Source: Moniliophthora roreri | Taxonomy: Eukaryota; Basidiomycota; Agaricomycetes; Agaricales; Marasmiaceae | DNA: 64,000 bases | Direction: 5' to 3' | NCBI GenBank assembly: GCA_001466705.2 | Contig: LATX02000192.1 | Coordinates: forward strand, 496,001 to 560,000 | Part shown: piece by piece, positions 47,897 through 60,645 of the stretch | Numbering within the stretch: position 1 is the first letter of the stretch | Layout: every line of letters starts with the position of its first letter | Notes under the pieces: model-generated | Seen by the model: the letters and a program-made list of their open reading frames with translations, nothing else | What the model was told of the DNA's origin: nothing | The model's database searches: none | Made by a program: the position numbers and the translations under genes

Positions 47897-49140
47897 TTAT
47901 AACGCGACAGCACTAGAAAACCTGTCAGAACTAGATGACGGCAGATTAACAAAATTGCGCACTGCACAGGGTATCACAAAAACGAATAGCCTATAGGTCA
48001 CAAGCTGAGTTTCTGAACTTGGGACAGCCAGGTGGGAAGGGACTCACGGATGAAGAAATAATAAAGCTAGTCTCCTCTCGTGTGAACTCGCAATGACAGC
48101 CATTATACCCACTGAGCAGATGGATATTAGTGAGATCCAGTTGCGGAATCACCAAGAAACAGACCAAAAATTGCAAGAAATACATAGAAACCGTCTCTGG
48201 TCACGACAGATGTCAGCGTTGGTGTTCTCGACCATGTACTCGGGAGTGTCCACGTCTTCTTTGAAACAAGGGCATGAATGATAATTTGGAACAAGGCTTC
48301 TGCAAGGCTGCTCAATTTCAAGTTTGTCAAGCGATGAATATTTCTTCAATTATCTGAGAGACGTACATGAGGACTACCAACCCGGGTTTCATATTCGTGG
48401 ATTCGGTTGGGAAGCAAATATAGTTGAACTGCACTGCATAAATATGCCAGTACTTCACAAAGGTCCTGATCACTACGAACATACGCAAAGCGAGGATAAG
48501 CACCAAGAAGAGAATGATTGCGAGGCTCTTGTTGTATAGCGCGTAGACTAGATTCCAGGTCAACAAAACCAAACGTGAAACTAGATAAAACAGTCACCTC
48601 GAAGCATTAGAACGATATACAATATCGTGAGCAGAAAATAGTGCTCGAAAATCTTGAAAGCTAAATCTCTTGTACAAAAGCGTCGAGGTACCGTAGCCGC
48701 GGTATATCGATATCTCCAATACGCCGAAAGTGATACATTGTACCTATCAGAAATCAGCTTAGTCCCGAGGCTTGCAGGCGTATTGAAGGTACATACAGTT
48801 GACTGGCCAAGCCAAAGTATCTCGAAAAAATGAACAGTGTCTTCACTATTGTGAAGTGGAAGGGGGAACTGCAGGGGCTTTGTTTAGCCTACAAGGATCA
48901 AAGCGAATATCAAGTATGACTAACCTCCAGATGAGTGCCTTTTCCTCTTTTCGTGTGAGGTAAATATCACATGTAGTGAGAGTTAGGCCTAGGCCTGAAC
49001 ATGATCAGTTCGACAAAAAGAAAACATGGGAAGTGCTCGGAACGGACAGGATGCGACCAGTTGCGCGTTCATCTTTGAATGGACCGGGGAAAGAGAACTT
49101 GAATCACGAGCATGCTGTTCTCCTTTATACTATTATAGCC
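47897..49140 (-). pseudogene. DUF6533-like membrane protein, copy 2 (broken)
   Basis: It matches copies 3 and 4 through TTCDIYLTRKEEKALIW, SPFHFTIVKTLFIFSRYFGLAS, YNVSLSAYWRYRYT, LLTILYIVLMLRGD and LVYALYNKSLAIILFLVLILALRMF. It ends VIPCAVRNFVN before the stop at 47897. The 5' exon has a stop just before the GLGLTL block and no in-frame ATG after it. After RGD a small deletion shifts the frame and stops follow (near 48575-48545) before the frame resumes at LTWNLVYAL. It is the most decayed of the tandem copies. Confidence 0.7.
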
Positions 49141-50862
49141 GACGCGCAGATAAAGTTTTTATGTAACGACCGCCATCTTGGTCAACCCCGTGGTTACATG
49201 TCGAACGTAAACCATCCCCACCGGGTTAAATTGTATCCCTCAGCGAAGGGTCTCCAGAGACGTACTGCATTCAAGAATAGCGTTCGTGAGCCGTGTGCGA
49301 TGGTTTGTGGTACACTTTGATAGGCGTTGACTCTATGAGGATCTGCACTTTTGCAGCACGAAATCGCCACACTTTTGCTTGGGACTCGGAGTAATCAAGG
49401 TCGACGGGATCTACGCGGAGCGGCGCATCAATCAACGGGAGTGACAACCCTGAAAAACATCTTTGAACAAGACGGAGGCGTGGTATTCTGGGTTGGGGCC
49501 TGAACAGAGCTGGGTAAAAACGAATTGCGTACAGGACAAACTATTCCTGGGATGTGCGGATGGTGGGAGAAAGAGGACATGATCATGCGTTAGTCCTGGG
49601 AGCGACGGAATGTGACGTCTTCGAGGATGTAAGGTCTGCAATGACCGGCTGAGGGTCCAATGAGGACCGGGATCTTCAACACTTCAACACGTTGTCCAGA
49701 CCGACTTACCCTGGAATGATTCCCGAGCGGTGCCTTTAAAAGGGATAACGTTTGTAAAGTAGCCAAGAATAGCTTCTTCTCCCGTCGAAATGCTCAGTTC
49801 TGATGTAGAGATTGAGGAGGCGTGGCTTGAGAGGAAATATCGGTCCAAGTTTCAACCAAGTCACGATCACGTTTGCTAAGGCGAGACCACAGAAAATTTG
49901 CTTCTCCGTATCAAAGGATGGGGGGCCTATGCACCATGTAGACCAGTATGATGCCGAATGTTCATGATAGTGGTTGAAAGCAAGTCGGGTCCCGAAAATG
50001 ATTAACCATGATGATCGCTGACCTCATCCAAATAACTCTTCCTTCCGAACCGTCATCATCGTTCCATACTTCTCACTGCATGCAACATGTACATCGCCCA
50101 CCAAGACAAGACAGGATTTTTGGCTCAGTGATCAGAAATTTGGGCGGCTGCATCGAGGAAACACGCAGGGTTTGGCTGGAAACGTACAAGGCAGTGTCAC
50201 TGAACGTTGTCTGCTGCGTCCCGAGGTGTCTAGAAACTTCTTGGAGTTCTTGGATGAAATAGGGTACCATTCGGTCCGTGAAACGTTCCACATCTTCCTT
50301 ATTATGATTCTGATGCTCATACCTATGTAGAACTTCGTCTCTGCTTCAAAGAACCATCCAAGGAATGGAACCTATTCCGACCCATATCGTAGACCCACCA
50401 AGCTTCTGATTCACTATCACACGTTCCGCGAAGCTCGAGGCGGGTCATGTCACGGCGGGGCCGAATATTTCCGATACGGATGCCCATGTTTCGGTCTCAA
50501 GAACAGTTATCGTGATAGACGGAAGTACCCCGGGGATTTTCAATGCTTCACTATCACATTTGAAGTCTATTCACACTTGGAGTCTGTCTATACATGGCTT
50601 CCTCATACCGCGCTTTCGGTACCACTTCATTAATCATCCGCAAACCGATGCCTCGATATGAAAATGTCCATTACTGGTCTTCTCGGTGCTGGAAGGAAAG
50701 GAAGGGCCTGTCTTCTGTGCTCCGCACGTTGGTGCCGGTGAGTTTTTCGTTATTTATCATATGCAGATCCTTCCCAGGCTCCGGCTTCAAGTTCAAGCCC
50801 AGGGCGTTGTTCGCTGAGAGTGCGTACTATGTATATTGGTTACATCTCTACTGCGGTAGCGT

Positions 50863-50920
50863 GGGACGGCCAATTGGTCTAAGGCGCTGGATTTGGACAA
50901 TTTCTGACTAAACTCGGGCC
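50863..50920 (+). pseudogene. Decayed tRNA-Leu fragment
   Basis: It aligns to the first two thirds of the intact tRNA-Leu at 59984: acceptor-like gggacgg, D-arm ggccaattggtctaaggc, anticodon region gctggatttgg, then an intron-like actaaactc. The T-arm and 3' acceptor strand are missing. It cannot fold into a tRNA. Confidence 0.65.
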
Positions 50921-51391
50921 TGTATATTGAACACATTATAGTAATGATAATATCTTGTCTTCCTTGATTGTCTGCAAGATAGCTGCTATGAATTTGAATC
51001 CAACAAGCAATAAGAGCACAGAAACACAAGGTTATCATACTTCAACACGTTTTCCTCTGGTATTGAGTCCGGCCAGGTCTCACAGAGTTGTTGTCCTGCT
51101 CTAGCGTCGAGCTCGCAGCTCTTATAAACTTCGCCTGGGATATGATCAATTATCTGCCAGGGTGCATCTGTAAAGTTGGATGATTTATTAATGTGGACCA
51201 AAAGGCTCACGGTTCGCTCTCAGGAAACGTTTGAACCTCCCAAGGAGATCCTACAGTCGAGAACACGGGATCCTGCCCCCGGGCTTCAGTCTGAGAACCT
51301 GCCCGAGCTTCCTCACTTCCGAAACGTTGAAGGCGTATTATAATGCGACAGCACTAAAAGAATGTCAGAGATGAGGCCTGGGGTGCCAAAT

Positions 51392-52574
51392 CTAAAAATT
51401 GCGCACTGCATAGGGTATCATGAAAATGAACAGCCTGGATCTTGAGGTGAGTTCTGAGGTTGGAATAGCCAGGTGTCACAAGAGATACTCACGGGTGAAA
51501 AAATATTAAGATAACTTTCCGCTTATACGTGCTCACCACAGCAGCCAGTGTACCTACTGAGTAGATGAGGTATCAGCGACATTATGTTGCAGATATAACC
51601 AAAAAAAACAGACCAAAAACTGCAAAAAATACATAGAAACCATCTTTGGTCACAATAGACGTCAGAGTAGGTGTTTTCGACCATGTGCTCGGGAGCGTCC
51701 ATGTTTTCTTTGAGACAAGGGTATGAATGACAGTTTGAAATAATACTTCTGCAATGCTACCCAATTTACTTGGGGGGTTAAATCGTGAATACTTTCTTTT
51801 TGATTATCTGGAGGACGTACATATAAACTGTCATCCCAGGTTTCAGAATCATTGATTCGGTTGGGAAGCAAATGTAATTGAACTGCACTTTATAGATCTC
51901 CCAGTAATTGACAAAGTTCCAGATTGCTGCAGATAGGCGTAAAGCAAAGATAGATATTAACAAGAGACCAATTTTGAAGCTCTTGTAGTACAGCGCGTAG
52001 ACTGGAGAGTCCCAGGTTAGCCAAGTTGAACGCGAAAGTAGATTAAAAACCTTGTCACCTCGAAGCATCAGAATGATATGCAGCGTTGTAAGCAGAAAAT
52101 GATGTTCGAAAATCTTGAGAATTAGATCACTTTCACAAGATTGTCGAGGTGGCGTGGTGGCATATTGATATTTCCAATACACCGAAAGTGATACATTGTG
52201 CCTATCAAAAATCGGCTTTAGCCTAGGAATCTCGAAATTTGTATATGGATTACAGGCACGTACAGCTGGCAGGCCAACCCAGAGTATTTTGAGAGAATGT
52301 ACAACATCTTCACCATCGTAAAGCGGAGAGGGGAGCTGTAGGCGCTTTATTTAGCCGACGGGAAACATAGTGGATGACGGGGCACTACTAACCTCCAGAC
52401 AAGCGCCTTCTCCTCTTGTCGTGTGAAGTATATATCACATGTAGTGAGGGCCAGACCTAGGCCTAAACGCAGAGCATGATCAATTTGACGAAAAAATGGG
52501 AAATACCCAATGATAACGGACAGGATGCAACAAGTTGCGCGTTCATTCTTCAGAAAGACCGGGGAAAATAGCAT
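51392..52574 (-). CDS. DUF6533-like membrane protein, copy 3
   Basis: Six exons (52574-52393, 52335-52264, 52201-51821, 51756-51614, 51556-51493, 51434-51392) join in phase to 294 residues. The N-terminal block LALTTCDIYFTRQEEKALVW followed by MVKMLYILSKYSGL is the DUF6533 signature. Hydrophobic stretches LLTTLHIILMLRG, IGLLLISIFALRLSAAIW, VLFQTVIHTLV and DGFYVFFAVF point to a polytopic membrane protein. The ATG at 52574 is chosen because a conserved TATAAAAG lies just upstream; an ATG at 52652 is in frame but precedes that box. It ends PYAVRNF at a TAG shared with copy 4 but absent from copies 1 and 2. Function is unknown. Confidence 0.72.
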
Positions 52575-55500
52575 GGACCCCGAGTGTACCGATTCTTTTA
52601 TAGCCAGCGCACAGAAGAGATTCTCGATAAGTACCGTTTCAGCCTCCATCATACAAAGACGCCACCCGGTTGTACAAGGATATAGAGTTTATGAGGATAT
52701 AGCACTTATGAGTACGCAACAGTTTGTCATCGTAGATCAACCACTTTCTGCCAGTGTACGAAATCGCGATTCGCCGCATCGCCACGATTTGCTCGGGAGC
52801 CTAAAATCGACAAAAGTTGCGCAAGCTGTCGTCGCCTGATTTTGATTGACTGAGGACTAGTTTTTGCTGGACTTTTTAAGGACATAGGGTGGCTAAGTGA
52901 GGAACAGGGGAGTTCAGGACTGTTCTTCAGATCGTGATTGATTCCATGTCAGGTTTCGGATGAAACGACGTAAAAGGAGGCAACAGCGGGTTCGTGGTGG
53001 TGCCCCGCGCCACCGGCTAATACAAACCATAGTTACTTGGCGTTGGCTAGGGTCAATAAACCGGAATGGATGTTTGTATCTCCGACCATTATTCATACTT
53101 GTAACATCTTCCTGAACCCTGCAGAGGAGTGTTCATCGTACTGACATATTTCAATCAATTCGAACGGTCACAGGGGCATTCAAATTGCCCCAGTGTGACC
53201 GCAGCATAGTACTGGGACAATGGCAGAGCCGCCTGCCACAGTGATACACCCGTCCGAACTTCCGATCTCGGTCACGGCCTGTCCACGCCTCGTTCGAATT
53301 GATTGAAGTGCATCAGTACTTTGTCAGTACTTCCAGTTGATGAGAGGCACAGATCTGGTGACATCCCTGAGAACGCATGAGTCAACAGATTGCTCTGAAA
53401 ACAAACAGAGGCTGCGTGTTCCAGAACAGAGCTTGAACAGAGCTAGCACTATAGCTGGGTACAGGATGTTGCAGGCAGCCTGAGAAAGCCTGGGAACGAG
53501 TGAGCGGGCAAGGGACGGGGCTACATCAGCACCTCTGTTTGCTTTTGACCAGGTCGACCAAGTCATGCGCGGTGCAATGGTTATACTGTAGTAATCCGGA
53601 ACGATGGCCTACGGGGAAGATGGGGATCTCGGCGCTTCTTCGAGCCGAACATAACCTAACCTAGAAGAGGAACGGGCGCAACAGATGCCAATTTTGTTTG
53701 GGCGTTGCATTGAGAAATTGCGATATGATTGCTTCATTAAAAGAATTACTGCAACGCATTAATCAAGGAATCAAGGCGAGACTCGGAATGCTGAACGTAG
53801 GTCCGTTTATGATGGTGGTTGAAAGCCAAGTCGGGACCCGAAAATGATCGCTGACCTCATCCAAATAATTCTTCCTTCCGAACCTCCGTGCCTCTCACTG
53901 CTACACGTGCACAAGTCAAGATTTTGAGCTCGATAATCAGAATGTTGGGCGTTGCGTCAAGGAAACCATGCAATCTACCACCAGGGTTTGGTGGAAACCT
54001 ACAAGGCGGTATCACCGAACGTTCTCTGCTGCGCCCTGAGGTGTACAAAAACTTTTTTGGGTGAAATAGGGTGCCATCCGGTGCGTGCAGCGTTCCGTAT
54101 CTTCCTTATGATTTTTCTGATGCCCATATCCAGGTAGAACTTTGAAGAACCACCAAGAATTGGAACCTGTTCCAACCCAAGCGTAGACCCACCCACCCAA
54201 CGCTTTTGGTTCACTATCACATATCCTGCAAAGCTCGAGCCGGGTCGAGTCACGACGGAGCCAAATAGTTCTGGTGTCGTCAAACAGGGTTTGAAATTTC
54301 CAGGCAACATGAATCATCGACTACGGATGGCCATGTTTTGGTCTCGACTCTCAAGTGAATAGACGTGTCGGAAAAGTAACCCACGGAGATTTTCGTTGTT
54401 TCGGTATCACAGCTTCTTTTACACCGCACTTTCAATATCACTTGTTTCATCACCCACGAACCGATGCCTCGATTTTGAAAATGTCCATTACTGGCCTTCT
54501 TCGGTTCCGGAACGTCTGGTTCCACAGACGCATAGGGCTAAAGTCGGTACTGGTGAGATTTTCGTGTGCTGTGTCTGCTATTCGTTATCATATTGCTTCA
54601 AGAGCGTCATACTACTGCTTAAGGGATATTTGATCCGGGGCTTCAAGATTGTTCGTTGAAGGTGGATATATTTATAGGTAAGCTCTCCACTTCTTGACAC
54701 GCACGGTTTCTAACCAACTAAACTCTAGTCTTGGCTCGAGAAGCATCCCCCGGGAAGTGTTGTTACTTCACTTACCACAGCGAGTCTATCTATACACGAG
54801 CTTCCTCATGCAGCACATTTCATTGATCAGCTGTGAGGCCATGTGCTTCGATATGAAGATGTCCATTCCTGGTTTTCGAGGACCGGGATCTTCAACACGT
54901 TACCCAGACCGACTTACCCTGGAATGATAACCGAGCGGATAACATTTATAGAGTAGCTCCTTTTCCCGTCAGTTCTGATGTAGAGGTTGAGGAGGCGTGG
55001 CCTGAGAGGAAATACCGGTTCAAGTTTCAACCAAGTCACGATTGGGTTGAAAGCAAGTCGGGTCCCCAAAATGATCGCCGACCTCATCCACATAACTCTT
55101 CCTTCCGAACCGTCATCATCGTTCTATGCTACATGTATATCGCCCGCCAAGATAAGTCAAGATTTTTGGCTCAGTAATCAGAAATTTGGGCGGCTGCATC
55201 GTGGAAATCAAGAGGAAATACGCAGGGTTTGGCTGGAAATGTACAAGGCGGTGTCACTGAACGTTGTCTGCTGCGTCCCGAGGTGTCTGGAAAGTTCTTG
55301 GAGTTCCTGGATGGAATAGAGTATCATTCGGTCCGTGAAACGTTCCGTATCTTCCTCATTATGATTCTGATGCTCATACCCATGTAGAAATTTGTCCCTG
55401 CTTCAAAGAACCATCCAAGAAATGGAAGGAATCCATTCCGACCCATATCATAGACTCACCAACGCTTCTGATTCACTATCACACGTTCCGCGAAGCTCGA

Positions 55501-55913
55501 GGCGGGTCGCGTCGCGGCGGAGTCGAATGTTTCCGATACGGGTGCCCATGTTTCGGTCTCGACTCTCGACTCTCAAGATCTCAAGAATAATCACCATGAT
55601 AGACGGAAGTACCCCGGGGATTTTCGTTGCTTCACTATCACACTTGGAGTCTATCTATACATGGCTTCCTCATATCACGCTTTTGGTACCACTTCATTAA
55701 TCATCCATGAACTGATGCCTCGATATGAAAATTACTCTACTGGCTTTCTCGGTGCCGGAAAGGAAAGGAAGGACTGGCTCTTGTGCTCCGCACGTCGGTG
55801 CTGGTGAGTTTTTCGTTATTCATCATACGCGGATTCTTTCCAGACTCCGGCTCAAGTTCAAACCCAGGGCATTGTTCATTGAGAGTTTGGTTTCACCTCT
55901 ACTGCGATAGCTT

Positions 55914-55973
55914 GGCGAAACGGCCGGTTGGTTTAAGGCGTTGGATTTGGGCAATTTCTGACTAAACTCGGGC
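55914..55973 (+). pseudogene. Decayed tRNA-Leu fragment in unit 2
   Basis: It matches the fragment at 50863 and the intact tRNA at 59984: ggcgaaa acceptor strand, cggccggttggtttaaggc D-arm, ttggatttggg, then actaaactcggg. The T-arm is missing. The acceptor strand is closer to the intact gene than in the unit 1 fragment. Confidence 0.65.
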
Positions 55974-56446
55974 CTGTATATTGAACATGTATATAGTAAT
56001 GATGATTCCTTGTTTTCTTTGATTGTCAGCAGATAGCTGCCATGAATTTGAATCCAACATGCAATAAAAGCACAGAAAAATAAGGTTATCATACTTCGAC
56101 TAGTTTTCCTTCTGGCATTGAGTCAGGCCAGACCTCATAGAGACGTCATCCTGCTCTAGCGTCAAGCTCGCAGCTCTTATAAACTTTGCCTGGGATATGA
56201 TCAATTATCTGCCAGGGTGCACCTGTAAAGTTGGACAATTTATGAATGTGAACCAAAAGGCTCACGGTTCGCTCCCAGGAAATGTTTGAACTTCCCAAGG
56301 AGATCCTACAGTCGAGAACACGGGATCCTGCCCCCGGGCTTCAGCCTGAAAACCTGCCCGAGCTTCCTCATTTCCCAAACGTTGAAGGCGCATTATAATA
56401 CGACAGCACTAGGAAAATGTCAGGAATGAGGCCTGGGGTGCCAGAT

Positions 56447-57627
56447 CTAAAAATTGCGCACTGCATAGGGTATCATGAAATTAAATAGCCTGGATCTCGA
56501 GGTGAGTTCTGAGGTTGGAATAGCCAGGTGCCGTGAGAGGGACTCACGGGTGACAAAATAATAAGATAGCTGTCCGCTTGTACGTGCTCACCACAGCAGC
56601 CAATGTACCCACTAAGCAGATGGGATATCAGTGACATGTTGCAGATATAACCAAAAAAAAACAGACCAAAAACTGCAAAAAATACATAGAAACCATCTTT
56701 GGTCACAATAGACGTCAGAGTGGGTGTTTTCGACCATGTACTCGGCAGCATCCATGTTTTCTTTGAGACAAGGGTATGAATGACAGTTTGGAATAATACT
56801 TCTGCAATGCTACCCAATTTGAACTTGGGGGTTAAATCATGAATTAATTTTGTTTTGATTATCTGGAAGACGTACATATAAACTGTCATCCCAGGTTTCA
56901 GAACTGCTGGTTCGGTTGGGAAGCAAATGTAGTTGAACTGCACTTTATAGATCTCCCAGTAATTGATAAAGCTCCAGATTGCTGCAAATAGACGTAAAGC
57001 AAAGATAGATATTAACAAGAGACCAATTTTGAAGCTCTTGTAGTACAGCGCGTAGACTGGAGAGTCCCAGGTTAGCCAAGTTGAATGCGAAAGTAGATTA
57101 AAAACTTTGTCACCTCGAAGCATCAGAATGATATGCAATGTTGTAAGCAGAAAATGGTGCTCGAAGATCTTGAGAGCTAGATCACTTTCACAAGATTGTC
57201 GAGGTGGCGTGGTGGCATATTGATATTTCCAATACACCGAAAGTGATACATTGTGCCTATCAAATCGGTTTTAGCCTAAGAATCTCAAAATTTGTATATG
57301 GATTGCAGGCACGTACAGCTGGCAGGCCAAGCCAGAGTACTTTGAAAGAATGTACAACATCTTCACCATCGTAAAGCGGAGAGGGGAGCTGTAGGCGCTT
57401 TATTTAGCCGGCGGGAAGCATAGTGAATGACGGGGCACTACTAACCTCCAGACAAGTGCCTTCTCCTCTTTTCGCGTGAAGTACATATCACATGTCGTGA
57501 GGGCTAGACCTAGACCTAAACGTAGAACATGGTCAATTTGACGAAAAACTGGGAGATACCCAATGATAACGGACAGGATGCAACGAGTTGCGCGTTCATT
57601 CTTCAGATGGACCGGGGAAAATAGCAT
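56447..57627 (-). CDS. DUF6533-like membrane protein, copy 4
   Basis: Near-identical to copy 3 in sequence, exon structure and length (about 294 residues). It has LALTTCDMYFTRKEEKALVW, MVKMLYILSKYSGLACQL, LLTTLHIILMLRG, IGLLLISIFALRLFAAIW, VLFQTVIHTLVSKKTW and DGFYVFFAVF, and ends PYAVRNF at 56447. The large open frame at 56473-57237 reads through two introns without a stop. The homologous donors and acceptors of copy 3 are all kept, so I prefer the spliced form. An in-frame ATG at 57705 lies above the TATAAAAG box and is not preferred. Confidence 0.72.
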
Positions 57628-59983
57628 GGACCCCGAGCGTACCGATTCTTTTATAACCGGCGCGTAGAAGAGATTCTCGTCAGGTACCGTTCTGGTTTCC
57701 ATCATACAAAGACGCCACCCGGTCTATAGAGTTATTGAGTGTGCGACAGTTTGTCATCATAGGTCAACAACTTTCTCCCAGTGTACGAAATTGCGATTCG
57801 CTCGGGAGCCTAAAGTCGACAAAAGTTGCGCGTTCAGGACTGTTCTTCAGATCGTAATTGATCCCATGCCAGGTTTCGGATGGAACGAGGTAAATTGAAT
57901 TAATAACGGGTTTGTGATGGTACCACTAAAAGCCATAGTTACGCGGCATTGACTCGGGTCGGGCTAGCCGCTAGGGGCGATAAAATGGAATGGGTGTTTG
58001 TATCTGCGACCATCATTCGTACTCGTAACATCTTCCTGAGCCCTGCAGAGGGGTGTTCATTGTACTTCCAGTTGATGGTAGAGAGGCACAGATCTCTCTC
58101 TGGTGGCATTCCTGAGAGCGTATGAGTCAATAGAGATGACACAGATTGCCCTGAAAACAGACAGAGTGTGTTCCAGAACAGAGCTTGAAGAGAGCTAGCA
58201 CTATAGCTGGGTACAGGATGTTGAAGGCAGCCTGAGAAAGCCTGAGAACGAACGAGTGAGCGGGCAAGGGACGAAACGTTTTGTGGTGCCTACGGGGAAG
58301 ATGGGAATCTCGGCGCTCCTTCGATTGAACGTAACTAGAAAGGTAATAGTACGAGCCCACCACTATGATGCATTGAGTAATTGCTTCATTGAAAGAATTA
58401 CTGCAACGCGAGATTGTGGTTGAAAGCCGAGTCGGGTCCCGAAAATGAATGCTGACCTCATCCAAAAAACTCTTCCTTCCGAATCTCCATGCCTCTCACT
58501 GCTACACGTAGACGAGTCAAGATGTTGAGCTCGATAATCAGAATGTTGGGCGTTGCGTCAAGGAACTACCAGGGTTTGGCTGGAAACGTACAAGGCGGTA
58601 TCACTGAACGTTCTCTGCTACGCCCTGAGGAGGTGTCCAGAAACTTTTTTTGGGTGAAATAGGGTGCCATCCGGTGCGTGAAGCGTTCCGTATCTTTCTT
58701 ATGATGTTTCTGATGCCCATGTCCAGGTCGAACTTCATCTCTGCTTCGAAGAACCCCCAACCAAGGAATAGAATCTATTCCAACCCATATCGTGGACCCA
58801 CCCACCCAACGCTTCTGGTTCACTATCACACGTTCTGCAAAGCTCGAGCCGAGTCGAGTCACGATGAAGCCGAATAGTTCTGGTACGGATGCCCATGTTT
58901 CGGTCTCGACTCTCAAGCTGTGATAGACGTGATAGAGGTGTCGGAAAAGTAACCTCCGGAGAATTTTCGTTGTTTCGGTATCACAGCTTCTTCCATAACT
59001 GCGCTTTCGATATCACTTGATTCATCACCCGCGAAGCCGATGCCTCGATATGAAAATGAACATTACTGGCATTCTCGGTTCCGGAAGTGAAAGGGGAACC
59101 TGTGTGCTCCACACATAGAGCTCAAGTCGGTGCCGGTGCCGGTGAGATTTTCATTTATACTCTGCCCGCTATACTTCAAGCAAGCGTCAAACTACTGCTT
59201 ATGGGATATTTGGTCCGGGACATAGGGATGGTTCGTTGAGGGTGAATACGTATGTAGGCCTCCACACTGGATTTCTGACTCTGGTTTTGCCTCGAGAAGC
59301 ACCCTCCTTCAACTATTGTTGTTTCGGTATCACACATATACACGGCTTCTTCATGACTGCGCTTTCGATATCACTTGATTCATCATCCGCGAAACCGATG
59401 CCTCGATATTGAAAATGTCTATTAACTGGCCTTGTCGGTTCCGGAATGTCTAGTTCCACACACAGACACATACACATAGGGCTAAAGTCGGTGGCGGTGG
59501 GATTTTCGTGTGCTGTGTCTGCTATTCGTGATCATATTGCTACTTCAAGAGCGTCACACTACTGCTTAAGGGATATTTGGTCCGGGCTTTAGGATCGTTC
59601 GTTGAGGGTGGATATATTTATAGGTACGCTCTCCACTTCTTGACGCGCACGGTCTCTAACCAACTAAACTCTAGTCTTTCTCTTGAGAAGCAACCCCTGA
59701 GAAGTATTATTGCTTCACTTATCACGGCGAGTCTATCTATACATGATATTTTCCTCATGCAACGCACACACACCTTTCATTAATCAGTTTGCGAACCCAT
59801 ATGCTTCGATATGAACATGTCCATTCCTGGCCTCCTCTGGCTTCTGTGCTCCGCATGTCGGTGCCTGTGAGTTTTTTCGTTCTTCCCTTGGTATTCATCA
59901 CTGCAGATCTTTCCCAGGCTTATCAGGCCCTTGTTCGTTGAGGATGTGTATGTATATTGACTACACCTTCATTATGATAGTGT

Positions 59984-60076
59984 GGCGAGATGGCCGAGTG
60001 GTCTAAGGCGCTAGATTTAGGCAATTCATGACTAAACTCTAGTCTTCGGGCGTGGGTTCGAATCCCACTCTCGTCA
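59984..60076 (+). tRNA. tRNA-Leu (anticodon TAG), intron-containing
   Basis: A full cloverleaf can be drawn. The acceptor strand GGCGAGA pairs with TCTCGTC (one G-T pair) followed by discriminator A. The D-arm is GCC/GGC. The anticodon stem CTAGA (60011-60015) pairs with TCTAG (60038-60042), with anticodon TAG at 60018-60020. The T-arm GTGGG/CCCAC has loop TTCGAAT. A 15-base intron (60022-60036) sits one base 3' of the anticodon, the canonical site for nuclear tRNA introns. A long variable arm fits leucine, and a T-run after 60098 fits a Pol III terminator. Confidence 0.93.
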
Positions 60077-60645
60077 TTACTATTGCTGTTCGAGCGTCCT
60101 TTTTTTTTCCCTTTTAAAATACCTCCACTTTAAGGCCCACCAGTCGTCCGCGGAACACCGTTCTGACGGATCTTTTTACAAAATCAAGCGCTCTCAAATA
60201 GCCGAGGAGTTTACTTGCTGGTTCTCCCCAACGTTCCCACTCGGACTTTGCGGAATCAGCCATTGATCATTCCTTTGGGACAGATAGAAAGACGTTTTGA
60301 CATTAACATGATACTCTAAGTATATGATCGTCATGAGAACAGAAAAGGGAATCTAAAAACTGAGATTGACGTGAAAGAGACGTAAACTGTAGTAAATATA
60401 TGGGTAGGTAAGTAGGTAGGTAGGTGTCCGCGAGAGTTGAGAGTGAGACGTAGATACAGGTTCGAAAGGGAATATAAAGATAATGAGAAAAAAGAAAAGA
60501 AAAAAAAAACTGAGGATGAGAAACGAGGAATGAAGAAGGAAAAAAGGGAAAAAGGGAAAAGGGGAAAAAAAAAGAGGTATACAGAGTAACTAGGAATTAG
60601 AGTAGAAGTGTATGTACGTATCGTTCACAAAACTAGGCGCCGACG
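60077..60645. other. Intergenic, simple-sequence rich
   Basis: After the tRNA terminator T-run there are aggt microsatellite units near 60405-60425 and long A/G-rich runs near 60480-60575. This is the 3' flank of the minus-strand gene at 60646. No gene is seen. Confidence 0.5.

Larger units (their letters stand above)
49658..54880. repeat. Tandem repeat unit 1 (about 5.2 kb)
   Basis: The unit begins at gaggaccgggatcttcaaca and contains, in order, a decayed tRNA-Leu piece (50863), DUF6533 copy 3 (51392-52574) and about 2 kb of non-coding sequence. The same order follows in unit 2 beginning near 54880. Within the non-coding part, shorter words recur several times (aaaatgtccattactgg, tatcacacgttc.gc.aagctcgag), so it was itself built by internal duplication. 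Confidence 0.75.
54880..59980. repeat. Tandem repeat unit 2 (about 5.1 kb)
   Basis: Second copy of unit 1, with a decayed tRNA-Leu piece (55914), DUF6533 copy 4 (56447-57627) and the same non-coding blocks with indels. It ends at the intact tRNA-Leu at 59984. Corresponding landmarks are about 5055 bases apart between units around the gene (51392 versus 56447) and 5051 bases apart at the tRNA pieces. Confidence 0.75.

Noticed and set aside
49432..49641. Short minus-strand frame as a gene
   Set aside because: It lies in low-information non-coding repeat sequence, and the frame is not conserved in the other unit.
56473..57237. Long uninterrupted minus-strand frame of 254 codons taken as one exon
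   Set aside because: It reads through two introns whose donors and acceptors are conserved in copies 1 and 3. Splicing restores alignment of all copies, including the shared C-terminus.
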